Assembly (NCBI RefSeq): GCF_029392895.1
Contig: NZ_CP114200.1
Coordinates: 1,827,501-1,891,500 of the forward strand
Origin: Streptomyces sp. 71268
GTDB taxonomy: Bacteria > Actinomycetota > Actinomycetes > Streptomycetales > Streptomycetaceae
DNA: 64,000 nucleotides
Reading direction: 5' to 3'
Shown here: positions 18,000 to 26,752 of the stretch, piece by piece
Layout: every line of letters begins with the position of its first letter
Numbering within the stretch: position 1 is the stretch's first letter
Position numbers and translations under genes: made by a program
Notes under the pieces: model-generated
What the model saw: the letters and a program-made list of their open reading frames with translations, nothing else
Told to the model about the DNA's origin: nothing
The model's database searches: none

Positions 18000-19238
18000 C
18001 TAGGGGTGGCGGCGCAGTCGCACCGGGAGGCTGCGGTGGCCGTTGGAGATGAACGAGTCCACCGGGAGCAGCTCCTCCGGGGCCACGGCCAGCTCCACGT
18101 CCGGGTAGCGCTCGAAGAGCGCGGGCAGCGCGATGGTCGCCTCCAGGCGGGCCAGCGACATGCCCACGCAGAAGTGCACGCCGTGCCCGAAGGAGACGTG
18201 GTCCTTGTTGGGCCGGGTCGCGTCGAACTGGTCGGCGTCCGGACCGTGCACCTCCGGGTCGCGCCCGGCGGCGGCGTACGAGACGAGGATGGCCTCGCCC
18301 TTGCGGATGGTCACTCCGGCCAGCTCGATGTCCTCCACCGCGTAGCGCAGCGGAAGGTTGGCGACCGGGGCCTGGACGCGCAGCGTCTCGTCGATGATGT
18401 CGTCCCAGCTCACCTCGCCGGAGCGGACGAGGGCGAGCTGCTTGGGGTGGGTGAGCAGCGCGTGCAACGCGTTGTCGAGCAGGTTGACGGTCGTCTCGTG
18501 CCCGGCGCTGAGCATCAGCAGCAGGGTGTCGAGCAGTTCCTGCTCGCTCAGCCGCGAGTCGCCGTCCTCGTCGCGGGCCGCGATCAGCCCGCTGGTCATG
18601 TCGTCGGCGGGCGCGGCGCGCTTGGCGGTGATCAGCTCGCCGAGCAACTGGTAGATCTCGCCGTAGGTGCGGGTCACCTCCTCGGGGTCGGCCGAGGTGT
18701 GGAAGATGGAGTCCACGCAGGCGTGCAGGCGATCGCGCATGCCGGTGTCCGTGACGCCGAACAGCTCGCAGATGACCTGGATCGGGATCGGGTACGCGTA
18801 ACCCTCGCGCAGGTTCACGACGCCGCCCGGCGGGGTGTCGGCGAACCCGTCGAGCAGGTCCGTGGTGATCTGCTCGATGCGCGGGCGCAGCGCGTTGGAG
18901 CGGCGCAGCGTGAACGCCTTGGAGACCAGTGTGCGCAGCCGCGTGTGGTCGCTGCCGTACGCGGTGAACATGTTCTGCACCGCGACCCAGGTGAACAGCG
19001 GCCACTCCTGGGATATCTCACCGTTGATCCACGCGGGCCAGTGCTGGCGCGGGTCCTTGGAGACGCGGGGGTCGGCCAGCAGGTCCTTGAGCATGGCCTG
19101 CTGCGTTACTGCCCACGCCACCACCCCGCCAGGGAGTTCCACCAGCGTCGCCGGCCCCCGGGCGCGGAGCCGGGCTCCCTCCCCGTGGATGTCGCGGCCG
19201 GTGGGGTCGATGGCGACGGGGCAGGACTGGGCTTCCAT
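18000..19238 (-). CDS. cytochrome P450 (CYP154-like), conservon partner
   Basis: This 412-residue soluble bacterial P450 has all key motifs: I-helix 'AGHETT' (245-250), K-helix 'ETLR' (284-287), and the heme loop '[10 protein letters not shown]' (350-359) with proximal Cys357. Such enzymes insert oxygen into small lipophilic substrates using ferredoxin-borne electrons; no ferredoxin gene is adjacent. ATG 19238 has a 'GGAG' site 7 nt upstream, and the protein begins '[16 protein letters not shown]'. The first 133 bp overlap the end of the upstream P450 gene in another frame. The pairing with a P450 lacking ExxR in a conservon resembles the CYP154/CYP157 pairs of other streptomycetes. The substrate is unknown. 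Confidence 0.93.
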   Translation of the reverse strand: MEAQSCPVAIDPTGRDIHGEGARLRARGPATLVELPGGVVAWAVTQQAMLKDLLADPRVSKDPRQHWPAWINGEISQEWPLFTWVAVQNMFTAYGSDHTRLRTLVSKAFTLRRSNALRPRIEQITTDLLDGFADTPPGGVVNLREGYAYPIPIQVICELFGVTDTGMRDRLHACVDSIFHTSADPEEVTRTYGEIYQLLGELITAKRAAPADDMTSGLIAARDEDGDSRLSEQELLDTLLLMLSAGHETTVNLLDNALHALLTHPKQLALVRSGEVSWDDIIDETLRVQAPVANLPLRYAVEDIELAGVTIRKGEAILVSYAAAGRDPEVHGPDADQFDATRPNKDHVSFGHGVHFCVGMSLARLEATIALPALFERYPDVELAVAPEELLPVDSFISNGHRSLPVRLRRHP

Positions 19239-20545
19239 GAGGTGTCTCCAGAGGTCGCGTCGAATGTGGCGGGCGCTGAACTGACAGGTGCGTGCGAGGT
19301 GGCCACGGGGACCGGCGGGAAGCGGACGGGCAGCGCGCTGAGCGCGCGGTGGAACGGCCCCGGCCGCCACTCCAAAGCCTCGACGGGAACGGCGAGTTCG
19401 ATGTCGGGCAGCCGGTCGAGCAGCTTCTCGACGGCGACCGAGGCGGCCAGTCGGGCGCTGCTCTGCGCCGGGCAGGCGTGCGGGCCCGCGCTCCAGGCCA
19501 GGTGCGCGCGGTTGCCCGCGCGCTGGTCGGAGGCGAGGGAGGAGTCGGTGTTGGCGGCGGCGAAGCTGATGACGACCGGCTCGCCCTCGCGCAGCCGCAG
19601 CCCGTCCAGGTCCACGTCGTGCACCGGGTAGTGGACGGCGTAGTTGGCCATCGGCGGGTCGGTCCACAGGACCTCGTCCAGGGCGTCGTCCACCGGCAGG
19701 CTGCCGCCGGCCAGGCTGCCCGCGAACCGGTCGTCGGACAGCAGCAGCCGCAACCCGTTGGCGATCAGGTTCTGCTCCGGCTCGGTGCCCGCGCCCATGA
19801 GCACCACCAACTGGTGGAGCATCTCCTCGTCGGTCAGCCGCGCGGGGTGGGCCATCATCCAGGAGATGACGTCCGCGCCGGGCTTGGCGCGCTTGAGCGC
19901 CACCAGCTCGACGAGCGCCTCGGTGAGCTGGGCGTTGGCCTGCTCGGCGTTGATCCCGTCGAAGATGCCGGACATGCCGGCGAGCAGTCGCTCGCCGATC
20001 TCGGGCGGGCAGCCGAACATGCGGTTGGAGACGAGCATCGGGATGACCCGCGCGTACTCGACCAGCAGGTCCGCCTCGCCGCGCGCGCAGAACCGGTCGA
20101 TGAGGGTGTCCGCGCTCTCCTCGACGTAGCCGCGCAGCGCGTTGGGGTCCACGCGCTCCAGGGAGTCGGTGACGGCCTGGCGCAGCCGACGGTGCTCCTC
20201 GCCGTCGGCGAACAGGCAGTTGGGCCGGTACATCATCATCGGCACGACCGGGCTGTCCATCGGCACCGTGCCGTCGGCCAGGGCCCGCCAGCGGCGCGGG
20301 TCCTTGACGAAGGTCTCCGGGCTGCGCAGCACGCTCAGGGCCGCCTGGTAGCCGATGACCAGCGTGGCGTCCACGCCGGGGGCGAGCTGAACCGGGGCCG
20401 CCGAGCCGAAGCGGCGCATCCGTTCGTAGGCGGCGGACGGGTCGGTGGCGAAGTCGGGTCCGTAGATCGGCTCGCCGCTGGGCCGGCCGGTGTGCGCGGG
20501 GCAGCCTGGCGGCGGCCCGGTGCCGACATCGGGGTGAGAGGTCAC
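19106..20545 (-). CDS. atypical cytochrome P450 without ExxR (CYP157-like)
   Basis: This 479-residue P450 keeps the heme loop '[10 protein letters not shown]' with Cys358, but its K-helix reads 'EVLW' (291-294) instead of ExxR, and the I-helix is 'GAGTEP' (251-256) without the Thr pair. The CYP157 family is known to lack ExxR, usually sits beside a CYP154 gene, and often lies in conservons, which matches this context. Catalytic competence is uncertain. The last 65 or so residues are a Pro/Ser/Thr-rich tail ending '[12 protein letters not shown]', encoded over the start of the next P450 gene. It follows cvnD after a 244-bp gap, so it may have its own promoter or be read from the cvn promoter. 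Confidence 0.9.
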   Translation of the reverse strand: MTSHPDVGTGPPPGCPAHTGRPSGEPIYGPDFATDPSAAYERMRRFGSAAPVQLAPGVDATLVIGYQAALSVLRSPETFVKDPRRWRALADGTVPMDSPVVPMMMYRPNCLFADGEEHRRLRQAVTDSLERVDPNALRGYVEESADTLIDRFCARGEADLLVEYARVIPMLVSNRMFGCPPEIGERLLAGMSGIFDGINAEQANAQLTEALVELVALKRAKPGADVISWMMAHPARLTDEEMLHQLVVLMGAGTEPEQNLIANGLRLLLSDDRFAGSLAGGSLPVDDALDEVLWTDPPMANYAVHYPVHDVDLDGLRLREGEPVVISFAAANTDSSLASDQRAGNRAHLAWSAGPHACPAQSSARLAASVAVEKLLDRLPDIELAVPVEALEWRPGPFHRALSALPVRFPPVPVATSHAPVSSAPATFDATSGDTSWKPSPAPSPSTPPAATSTGREPGSAPGGRRRWWNSLAGWWRGQ

Positions 20546-20789
20546 TCGTGCTCCTGATCGGAACGGGAGGGGCGGGTGGAACGGAAAGGGGGCGGGGTGG
20601 CGGGGCGGGGCCCGGTGGGCGGCGCCGGCCGACCGCTCGGCGCGGACGCGGGGGTGAGCGGTCGGGTACGGGCGGCAGTGGGGGGGTGGGCGCGGCGCGG
20701 GGCCGGCGGTGTGGGTCGCCGCGGTGGGCGCGCGGTGGGGGTGCGCGTCCGCCGGGCGGCCCGGCGCCGGATGGTCGCCGCTACGGGGT

Positions 20790-21392
20790 TCAGACGTGCA
20801 TCTGGTGCGCGTTGCGGGCCTGGAGGTACTGCACGAGGGCGATCAGCGCGTGGGTGGAGGAGATGCGGTCCCGGGCGTCGCAGGTGACCAGCGGCGTGTC
20901 GGGCAGCAGGTCGAGCGCCTCGCGTATCTCCTCCTCGGCGTAGCTGGGCGCGCCGTCGAAGTGGTTGACGGCGACCGCGTACGGCAGGTCGTGCTCCTCC
21001 AGCAGGCCCATGACGTCGAAGGACTGGTCGAGGCGGCGGGTGTCGGCGAGCACCAGGGCGCCGAGCGCCCCCTGCGTCATGTCCTGCCACAGGCGGGTGA
21101 ACCGCTTCTGGCCGGGCGCGCCGAACAGGTAGAGCACGAGTTGGTCGCTGAGGGTCAGCCGGCCGAAGTCCATGGCGACGGTGGTCGTGGACTTGCCGTC
21201 GATCCCGGCCAGGTCGTCCACCAGGGCGCCGGCCTGCGTCATGGTCTCCTCGGTGCGCAGCGGCTTGATCTCCGAGAGGGACCCGACGAACGTGGTCTTG
21301 CCGACCGCGAAGTGGCCCACGACCAGGAGCTTGGCCGCGGTACGGACCGTCTGCCGCAAGTAGACGTCGTCAGAGGCTGGCGCGGAGCCCAT
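20790..21392 (-). CDS. cvnD: Ras-like GTPase of the conservon (CvnD)
   Basis: This 200-residue small GTPase has P-loop 'GHFAVGKT' (26-33), switch-II-like 'GAPGQKRFTRLW' (91-102) and base-recognition 'NHFDG', where the usual NKxD is replaced by NHFD, as in MglA/Cvn GTPases. Conservon GTPases are thought to couple the membrane sensor-like protein CvnA, with CvnB and CvnC, to downstream output. The start overlaps the 3' end of cvnC by 23 bp. The likely GTPase-activating partner is the Roadblock protein CvnB. The output in this operon may be the two P450 genes that follow. Confidence 0.93.
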   Translation of the reverse strand: MGSAPASDDVYLRQTVRTAAKLLVVGHFAVGKTTFVGSLSEIKPLRTEETMTQAGALVDDLAGIDGKSTTTVAMDFGRLTLSDQLVLYLFGAPGQKRFTRLWQDMTQGALGALVLADTRRLDQSFDVMGLLEEHDLPYAVAVNHFDGAPSYAEEEIREALDLLPDTPLVTCDARDRISSTHALIALVQYLQARNAHQMHV

Positions 21393-21726
21393 CGAGCACC
21401 TCCTGCAAGAGCTGGGATTCGGGGAGTTGGGCCTTGGGGATGGGGGCCCGGGTGACGATGTGCCCGCTGTCGACCAGATCGCCGAGGAGCACCTTGGTGA
21501 CGCTGACCGCCAGCTCCAGGTGTCCCGCGACCTCGGCCACCGACAGGGCGCCGCCCCGGCACAGCTCCACGAGCCGCCGCTGCTCCGGGTTCAGCTCGCT
21601 GAGCGGCCGGTCGTGCTGCGCGATGACGAGCGTGACCAGGTCGAAGGTGTTGCGGGTCGGGTAGGCCCGGCCGCCGGTGACGACGTAGGGCCGTACTAAA
21701 CCCCGCTCGCGCCGAGGCGGGGTCAT
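21370..21726 (-). CDS. cvnC: DUF742 protein of the conservon (CvnC)
   Basis: This is a 118-residue DUF742 protein. Residues 14-36 hold the family's 'RPYVVTGGRAYPTRNTFDL'-type N-terminus. A winged-helix-like middle ('SVAEVAGHLELAVSVTKVLL', then 'DLVDSGHIVTRAP') suggests a DNA- or protein-binding fold. In conservons this is the third component of the CvnA-D signalling unit. It overlaps cvnB by 4 bp at its start and cvnD by 23 bp at its end, so the proteins are probably made in fixed ratio. Whether it binds DNA is not established. Confidence 0.92.
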   Translation of the reverse strand: MTPPRRERGLVRPYVVTGGRAYPTRNTFDLVTLVIAQHDRPLSELNPEQRRLVELCRGGALSVAEVAGHLELAVSVTKVLLGDLVDSGHIVTRAPIPKAQLPESQLLQEVLDGLRASL

Positions 21727-22139
21727 GCCGAACTACCAAGCCGGGGCGGGCTGGTGAGCTCCTTGCCGAGCCGGTCCACCAGCTTCTGCATGCGGTACGT
21801 CACGGCCTCCATGTCGACCTCGGCCGTGGCCGAGACCGCCAGGTAGGCGCCCTGCCCGGCGGCCACCAGGAAGACGTAGCCGTCGGCGAACTCGACCAGG
21901 GTCTGCTGCCAGGGGGTGTTCTCCTCGGCGCAGAACTCGGCGGTGCTGCGGCTGATCGACTGGAGCCCGGACAGCGCGGCGGCCTGTCGCTCCGCCTCGT
22001 CCCTGCCGATGCCCTGCGAGTGCGCGCGCAGCATGCCGTCGGACGAGAGCAGGATCGCGTGGCTCGCCTCCGGCATTCGCACGGCCTCGTCGAGCATCCA
22101 GCCCAGGTCGTTGGTCATGTGATCGTTCACGCTGGTCAT
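21723..22139 (-). CDS. cvnB: Roadblock/LC7 protein of the conservon (CvnB)
   Basis: This 138-residue Roadblock/LC7 domain protein starts 'MTSVNDHMTNDLGWMLDEAV'. It includes 'HAILLSSDGMLRAHSQGI' and 'GYVFLVAAGQGAYLAVSA', the two beta-strand regions of the fold. Roadblock proteins dimerise and act on small Ras-like GTPases (compare MglB with MglA), so it is the expected regulator of CvnD. Its start overlaps the cvnA stop by 4 bp and its stop overlaps the cvnC start by 4 bp. Confidence 0.93.
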   Translation of the reverse strand: MTSVNDHMTNDLGWMLDEAVRMPEASHAILLSSDGMLRAHSQGIGRDEAERQAAALSGLQSISRSTAEFCAEENTPWQQTLVEFADGYVFLVAAGQGAYLAVSATAEVDMEAVTYRMQKLVDRLGKELTSPPRLGSSA

Positions 22140-23530
22140 GCCGGGGAGTTCCCTTCCTCGTCGTTGGGGTTGGTGGCGCGCCCTGACCTGGTACCGCGGG
22201 CGAAGGCACCCATGCGGCGCGCCGTCTCCTCCGCCGTGCGCGCCGGTGCCTGCTCGGCTGGGGGCAGCGGGGCGGCGGGCGTGGCGGCGGCGGTCGCGCG
22301 GCCAGGGGCCGGCTGTCGGCGGCGGCGCTTGGGGAGGCCGCCCGCCGTCGAACCGTGGATGACCGGCTCTCCGTCCTCGTGGTCGGTCGGCGTACGCGGT
22401 GCGGCGGGTCGCGCCGCGGCGGTCTGCGGGCCGGCCTGGGTGGGGGTGCGGGTGTGGGTGGGGGCCGCCCCGGTGGTGATCGAGGGGACGGCGGGCGGGG
22501 TGGCCGCCGCTACCGTGCTCGGCCCGTCCTCGGTGATGTGGGTGAGCAGCACGCTCGGCAGGAAGAGCACCGCGCGCACGCCACCGTACGGGGAACGGGT
22601 GTCCACCGAGACGTTGAAGCCGTAGCGGGCGGCGAGGATGCCGATGGCGGCGAAGCCGAACTGCGGCGGGTCACCGAGCCGGGAGACGTCCACGGACTGG
22701 CGGCCGGACAGCAGCCGGGTGGCGCGCTCGATGTCCTGGCCGTCCATGCCGACCCCGGCGTCGTCGATGACGACGCAGGCGCCGTTGTGCGCGGGCTGGA
22801 GGTTGACCTCGACGGCGGTGTTGGGCTGCGAGTGGCGCGCCGCGTTGTCCAGGAGCTCGGCCACGGCGAGCACGACGGGCTCGACCGCCCGGCTGGCGAC
22901 AGCGATGTCAACCTGGGCGTGCACGCGCACCCGTCGGTAGTCCCTGATCCGCGACGTGGCTCCGCGCACCACGTCGAGCAGTGGCGACGCCGCGCGCTGG
23001 CGGCCCGGCCAGGAGCCGCACAGGACGGCGATGGCCTGGGCCCGGCGGCCGAACTGGGAGTTGGCGTGGTCGATCTCCAGTAGGTCACGCAGCACGTCGG
23101 GATTGTCGTGCCGGTCCTGCATGCGGGAGATGGAGAGCTGCTGCTCGTGCGCGAGGCCCTGCAGGGCCCGCATGGACGCCTTGAGCGCGGCCTTCGCGGC
23201 CTGGTCGGCGCGGGTCTGTGCCTTCTCCACGGCCCCGGCGAACTGCTCGGTGGCCTGCTGGAGGTGCCAGGCGTAGGCGGTGCCGGTCAACTGCTCGTCC
23301 AGGAGGCCGGGCGCCGGCAGCGACTGGTGCCCCGAGTCCTCGGCTGCCGGCAGTCTGACCTCGACCAGGTGGCGCGCCTCCTCGTCCCGGGCCCGCAGGC
23401 TGGCTTCCAGGGCGGCGTTGTGCTTACGCAGGCCGGTCGTGATCTGCCGCTGGCGGAGCAGCAGCACGGCGACGATCAGCAGCACGGCGGCCACACACCA
23501 GAACACCACCTCCGATATGTGTTGTGTCAT
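22136..23530 (-). CDS. cvnA: sensor-like histidine-kinase-type ATPase of the conservon (CvnA)
   Basis: This is a 464-residue membrane-anchored protein. One N-terminal helix ('VVFWCVAAVLLIVAVLLL') is followed by a coiled region and an HATPase_c domain with N-box 'ELLDNAARHS', 'GVGM' and 'QFGFAAIGILAARYG'. The last 130 residues are Pro/Ala/Thr-rich and end in a basic then acidic tail. No normal H-box ('SHELRTP') is present, so it is unlikely to be a standard histidine kinase. ATG 23530 has 'GAGGA' 5 nt upstream; a longer in-frame start at 23614 adds 28 residues without family support. It is the first gene of the six-gene minus-strand conservon operon. Confidence 0.92.
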   Translation of the reverse strand: MTQHISEVVFWCVAAVLLIVAVLLLRQRQITTGLRKHNAALEASLRARDEEARHLVEVRLPAAEDSGHQSLPAPGLLDEQLTGTAYAWHLQQATEQFAGAVEKAQTRADQAAKAALKASMRALQGLAHEQQLSISRMQDRHDNPDVLRDLLEIDHANSQFGRRAQAIAVLCGSWPGRQRAASPLLDVVRGATSRIRDYRRVRVHAQVDIAVASRAVEPVVLAVAELLDNAARHSQPNTAVEVNLQPAHNGACVVIDDAGVGMDGQDIERATRLLSGRQSVDVSRLGDPPQFGFAAIGILAARYGFNVSVDTRSPYGGVRAVLFLPSVLLTHITEDGPSTVAAATPPAVPSITTGAAPTHTRTPTQAGPQTAAARPAAPRTPTDHEDGEPVIHGSTAGGLPKRRRRQPAPGRATAAATPAAPLPPAEQAPARTAEETARRMGAFARGTRSGRATNPNDEEGNSPA

Positions 23531-24074
23531 CAAGTCCTCATGCGACGGGGGTGGGTAACGCGTCCGCCGAAGCGGAATACGGGCGATCATCCTAGCCAGA
23601 ACGATCTCCGGCAAGGTGGCCTTCTGACGGGATAGGGCACGGGAATTGCTGGGATCGCGTACCCGGCTGGGCCGCCCTCGACACGGGCGCGGGAGCGGGC
23701 CGCGCCCCCCGTCGGGTGACGGGGCCGCCCGCCCTCGTCCGGCCCGTCCGCCCGCGGCGGCCGGGGGCGCCCGTCGCGAGGTGGCGGGCGACCCGCGCCG
23801 GCGGGTGGGAGCGGCGGCGGCTGGGGCGGTACGGGCGGGGCGGCGCGCGGCAGACGGGGCGGCGCGCGGCGGGCTCGGCCGGGCGGCGCCCGCGCGGGCC
23901 GGGTCGCGCCGCGCGGGCGCGCGCGGTGGCCGGGCGCGGGGGCAGCGCCGGGGCCCTCGGCGGTGCGGCTACCGTTGTGCCGGACGCCTGGCCGGACGAC
24001 ACTCGCTCCTGCCGCGTACCGTCATCGCCGGGGCCAGCCGCCTCGTTGTCGCCCCGGATGCCTGGAAGGAAGAT
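23531..24074. other. 544-bp divergent gap, no protein gene seen
   Basis: This extremely G+C-rich spacer lies between cvnA (minus) and the ceoB side (plus). Long frames exist on both strands, but they are Arg/Pro/Gly/Ala-rich products of base composition without family features. Promoters for both directions must lie here; I cannot place them. Confidence 0.4.
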
Positions 24075-24125
24075 ATGAGCAGGGTTTTCACGCAGGACAG
24101 CGCGCCGACCAGGAGTGCGGGGTAA
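24075..24125 (+). CDS. possible 16-codon leader ORF before ceoB
   Basis: The frame encodes 'MSRVFTQDSAPTRSAG' and has a plausible 'GGAAGGA' site 5 nt upstream of its ATG. It stops 6 bp before the ceoB start, so ribosomes could pass straight from it to ceoB. It has no similarity that I recognise and may be chance. Confidence 0.25.
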   Translation: MSRVFTQDSAPTRSAG

Positions 24126-24131
24126 GGGCCG

Positions 24132-24797
24132 ATGCACATCGTCATCATGGGCTGCGGTCGGGTGGGGGCCGCGCTCGCCCAGACCCTGGAGCGACAGGGG
24201 CACACGGTCGCCGTCGTGGACCAGGACCCGACGGCCTTCCGGCGGCTCGGCGCGGGCTTCAGCGGGCGCCGGGTGACCGGCGTGGGCTTCGACCAGGACA
24301 CGCTGCGCGAGGCGGGCATCGAGGAGGCCGGGGCGTTCGCCGCGGTCAGCAGCGGTGACAACTCCAACATCATCGCCGCCCGGGTGGCCCGCGAGATGTT
24401 CAGCGTCGAGAACGTCGCCGCCCGCATCTACGACCCCCGCCGCGCCGAGGTCTACCAGCGCCTGGGCATCCCCACCGTGGCCACCGTCCGCTGGACGGCC
24501 GACCAGATGCTGCGCCGGCTGCTGCCGTCGGGGGCCGAGACGCTGTGGCGCGACCCGAGCGGCGGCGTGCAGCTCGCGGAGGTGCACACCTCGCCCGCGT
24601 GGGTGGGCCACAAGGTGAGCCGCCTCCAGGAGGAGACCGGGGTCCGGGTGGCCTTCCTCACCCGGTTGGGCGAGGCGATCCTGCCGACCTCGCAGACGGT
24701 GCTCCAGGAGGGCGACCTCGTCCACGTGATGATGCGCACCAACGAGGTCGAGTCGGTCGAGGCGGCGTTCGCCAAGGGCCCGGAGGCCGGCTCGTGA
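24132..24797 (+). CDS. ceoB: TrkA-family potassium channel/transporter regulator (CeoB-type)
   Basis: This 221-residue RCK protein has an N-terminal Rossmann domain with 'MGCGRVGAALA' (6-16) and 'VVDQD', where the Asp is set to bind the NAD ribose. A TrkA-C domain occupies about the last 80 residues ('EVHTSPAWVGHKVSRLQEET'). TrkA proteins bind NAD(H) or nucleotides and gate K+ uptake proteins from the cytosol. It is followed by a second TrkA gene 100 bp downstream, the paired arrangement of M. tuberculosis ceoB-ceoC (Rv2691-Rv2692). The transporter partner may be the APC permease at 15878-17929, which is next door in other actinobacteria but is displaced here. Confidence 0.92.
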   Translation: MHIVIMGCGRVGAALAQTLERQGHTVAVVDQDPTAFRRLGAGFSGRRVTGVGFDQDTLREAGIEEAGAFAAVSSGDNSNIIAARVAREMFSVENVAARIYDPRRAEVYQRLGIPTVATVRWTADQMLRRLLPSGAETLWRDPSGGVQLAEVHTSPAWVGHKVSRLQEETGVRVAFLTRLGEAILPTSQTVLQEGDLVHVMMRTNEVESVEAAFAKGPEAGS

Positions 24798-24897
24798 GCC
24801 GCGGGCGCGTCCAGGATACGGACGAGGCGGGCCGCGGCGCGGCCGCTGGCGGGATCGGCAGCCGCTGGCGCGGCGAGGCGGACAAGGAGGCGGCGGC

Positions 24898-25575
24898 ATG
24901 AGGGTCGCTATCGCCGGAGCGGGCGCCGTGGGGCGCTCCATCGCGGGGGAACTGCTGGAGAACGGGCACGAGGTGCTGCTCATCGACAAGGCGCCCACCG
25001 CCATCTCGGTGGAGCGGGTGCCGCAGGCCGAGTGGCTGCTCGCCGACGCCTGTGAGATCACCTCGCTGGACGAGGCCGCGCTCCAGCGCTGCAACGTGGT
25101 CATCGCCGCCACCGGCGACGACAAGGTCAACCTGGTGGTGTCGCTGCTCGCCAAGACCGAGTACGGCGTGCCCCGGGTGGTGGCCCGGGTGAACAACCCG
25201 AAGAACGAGTGGCTGTTCACCGAGGCGTGGGGCGTGGACGTCGCCGTCTCCACCCCGCGCCTGATGTCGGCGCTGGTCGAGGAGGCCGTGAGCGTCGGCG
25301 ACCTGGTGCGGCTGCTGCGCTTCAGCCACGGCGACGCCAACCTGGTGGAGCTGACGCTCCCCCCGGAGGCCGCGCTCGCGGGCACCCGGGTCGGCGACGT
25401 GGCCTGGCCCGAGGACACGTCCCTGGTCACGATCATCCGTGGCACGCGGGTGCTCACGCCCAGCGGGGACGACGTCCTGGAGGCCGGCGACGAGCTGCTG
25501 TTCGTGGCGGCCCAGGCCCGCGAGGAACAGCTTGAGGACCTGCTGTCGCTGCGTCGCGAGGACGCGGTGGACTAG
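24898..25575 (+). CDS. ceoC: TrkA-family potassium channel/transporter regulator (CeoC-type)
   Basis: This 225-residue RCK protein is a paralogue of the preceding gene. It has 'IAGAGAVGRSIAGELLENGH' at the N-terminus (glycine-rich NAD loop), 'LLIDKAP' with the ribose-binding Asp, and a TrkA-C domain ('VELTLPPEAALAGTRVGDVA') toward the end. ATG 24898 has 'AAGGAGG' 7 nt upstream. Two RCK proteins encoded together may form a hetero-oligomeric gating ring. The gene ends 48 bp before a very strong bidirectional terminator. Confidence 0.92.
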   Translation: MRVAIAGAGAVGRSIAGELLENGHEVLLIDKAPTAISVERVPQAEWLLADACEITSLDEAALQRCNVVIAATGDDKVNLVVSLLAKTEYGVPRVVARVNNPKNEWLFTEAWGVDVAVSTPRLMSALVEEAVSVGDLVRLLRFSHGDANLVELTLPPEAALAGTRVGDVAWPEDTSLVTIIRGTRVLTPSGDDVLEAGDELLFVAAQAREEQLEDLLSLRREDAVD

Positions 25576-25623
25576 CCGCGGGCCGGCTACGCCGGGCCGC
25601 GGGCCCGGGAGCGCGGGACGACG

Positions 25624-25672
25624 AAGGCGCCGGGCGGGGCGGAGTGACGTACTCCGCCCCGCCCGGCGCCTT
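25624..25672. terminator. perfect 22-bp stem bidirectional terminator
   Basis: Arms 25624-25645 and 25651-25672 are perfectly complementary around the 5-nt loop GACGT, starting with AA and ending with TT. The hairpin lies between the convergent ceoC and VOC genes, so it can stop transcription from both sides. Confidence 0.85.
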
Positions 25673-25779
25673 GTGCCGTCACGTGGCGCCTCGCGAGAAC
25701 CCGCCCGGTCCGCTGCCGCCCGCGCGGCCCGTTACCGGGCGGGTAGCCACGACAGTGGCGGGGCCGGGCGCCGGGTCGG

Positions 25780-26208
25780 TCAGCCAGGTGGCGGGCCGGT
25801 CAGGGGCTTGCGCTGGGTGAGCCGCCAGTGGTTGCCGAACGGATCGCGGAAGGCGGCGTCGATGCCGTAGAAGCGTTCCTCCGGAGGCTCGACGAACTCC
25901 ACGCCCCGGGCGCTCAGCTCGCGGTAGGTGGCCCAGCAGTCGCGGGTGGCGAACGCGCCCACGCTCGCGTGCCCGGTGGCCACCAGCGAGCGGATCCGCT
26001 CGGCGATCTCCTCGTCGACCGCCGGGGCGCCCGGCACCACCAGCATGAGCGGCACCTCCGGCTGCTGCGGGGCGTGCACGACGAACCAGTGGAAGCCGTC
26101 CTGGACCACGTCGACGTCGACCTCGAAGCCCAGCGTGTCGACGTAGAAGTCCCGGGCCACGTCCATGTCCAGCACGTTGACGCAGATCAGGGCGAAACCG
26201 GTGATCAT
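25780..26208 (-). CDS. VOC-family (glyoxalase-like) protein
   Basis: This 142-residue single-domain vicinal-oxygen-chelate protein begins 'MITGFALICVNVLDMDVA' and carries 'FYVDTLGFEVDVD'. It ends with the typical 'FRDPFGNHWRLTQ'. Proteins of this fold include glyoxalases, dioxygenases and antibiotic-binding proteins; nothing here fixes the reaction. It lies 113 bp downstream of an AraC-type regulator gene on the same strand, so the two probably form a small operon and the VOC protein may be its target. Confidence 0.88.
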   Translation of the reverse strand: MITGFALICVNVLDMDVARDFYVDTLGFEVDVDVVQDGFHWFVVHAPQQPEVPLMLVVPGAPAVDEEIAERIRSLVATGHASVGAFATRDCWATYRELSARGVEFVEPPEERFYGIDAAFRDPFGNHWRLTQRKPLTGPPPG

Positions 26209-26321
26209 GGCTGTCTCCGCTCGGTCCGGATCGCGGCGGTCGCGCGATCACCTCCCCTGACGATAGGGAGGCGGGGCCGGCCGGGCTTCTCGAAAACTGC
26301 CCACTGTCCCCGCGCGGTGGT

Positions 26322-26723
26322 TCAGGGGCGCGGCCTGGTCCACATGCGCGGGTAGCAGCCCGGGACGAGCGGCGGTTCCTGGTGGCGCGACCGCTCCCGG
26401 TAGGCGCTGGGGCTCTCGCCGGTGAAGCGCCGGAACTGGGTGCTGAAGGAGCCCAGGCTGGCGAACCCGACCGCCATGCACACCTCGGTCACCGACCGCT
26501 GGCCGTCGCGCAGCAACGCCTTGGCCCGCTCCATCCGCCGGCTCATCAGGTACTGGTGCGGCGTCTCGCCGAACGCCGCCTTGAAGCCGCGGCTGAAGTA
26601 CGCCGGCGAGACCGACGCGCCGCGGGCCAGGTCCGCCACGCTCAGCGGTTCGGCGTAGGCCCGGTCGATCAGGTCGCGCGCCCGCAGCAGGTGCCTGGCC
26701 AGCGGCGCCGCGGGACGCCTCAC
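26322..26723 (-). CDS. small AraC-family transcriptional regulator
   Basis: This 133-residue protein is little more than the AraC DNA-binding domain. It has two helix-turn-helix units: 'LSVADLARGASVSPAYFSRG' near residues 27-46 and 'VTEVCMAVGFASLGSFSTQF' near 78-97. The family hallmark 'FRRFTGESPSAYR' follows. There is no ligand-binding N-terminal domain, so it may sense nothing directly, or act like MarA/SoxS where abundance sets activity. The start is a GTG with only a weak ribosome-binding site. It lies upstream of the VOC gene on the same strand. Confidence 0.88.
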   Translation of the reverse strand: MRRPAAPLARHLLRARDLIDRAYAEPLSVADLARGASVSPAYFSRGFKAAFGETPHQYLMSRRMERAKALLRDGQRSVTEVCMAVGFASLGSFSTQFRRFTGESPSAYRERSRHQEPPLVPGCYPRMWTRPRP

Positions 26724-26752
26724 CGGCTCACCAGGTCACCGGCGGCCGGCCG

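Noticed and set aside
22136..23530. CvnA as an ordinary two-component histidine kinase
   Set aside because: There is no H-box and no adjacent response regulator; the genes around it are cvnB-D.
23592..25457. Minus-strand frame of 621 codons opposite ceoB and ceoC
   Set aside because: Antisense to two clear TrkA genes and without family features.
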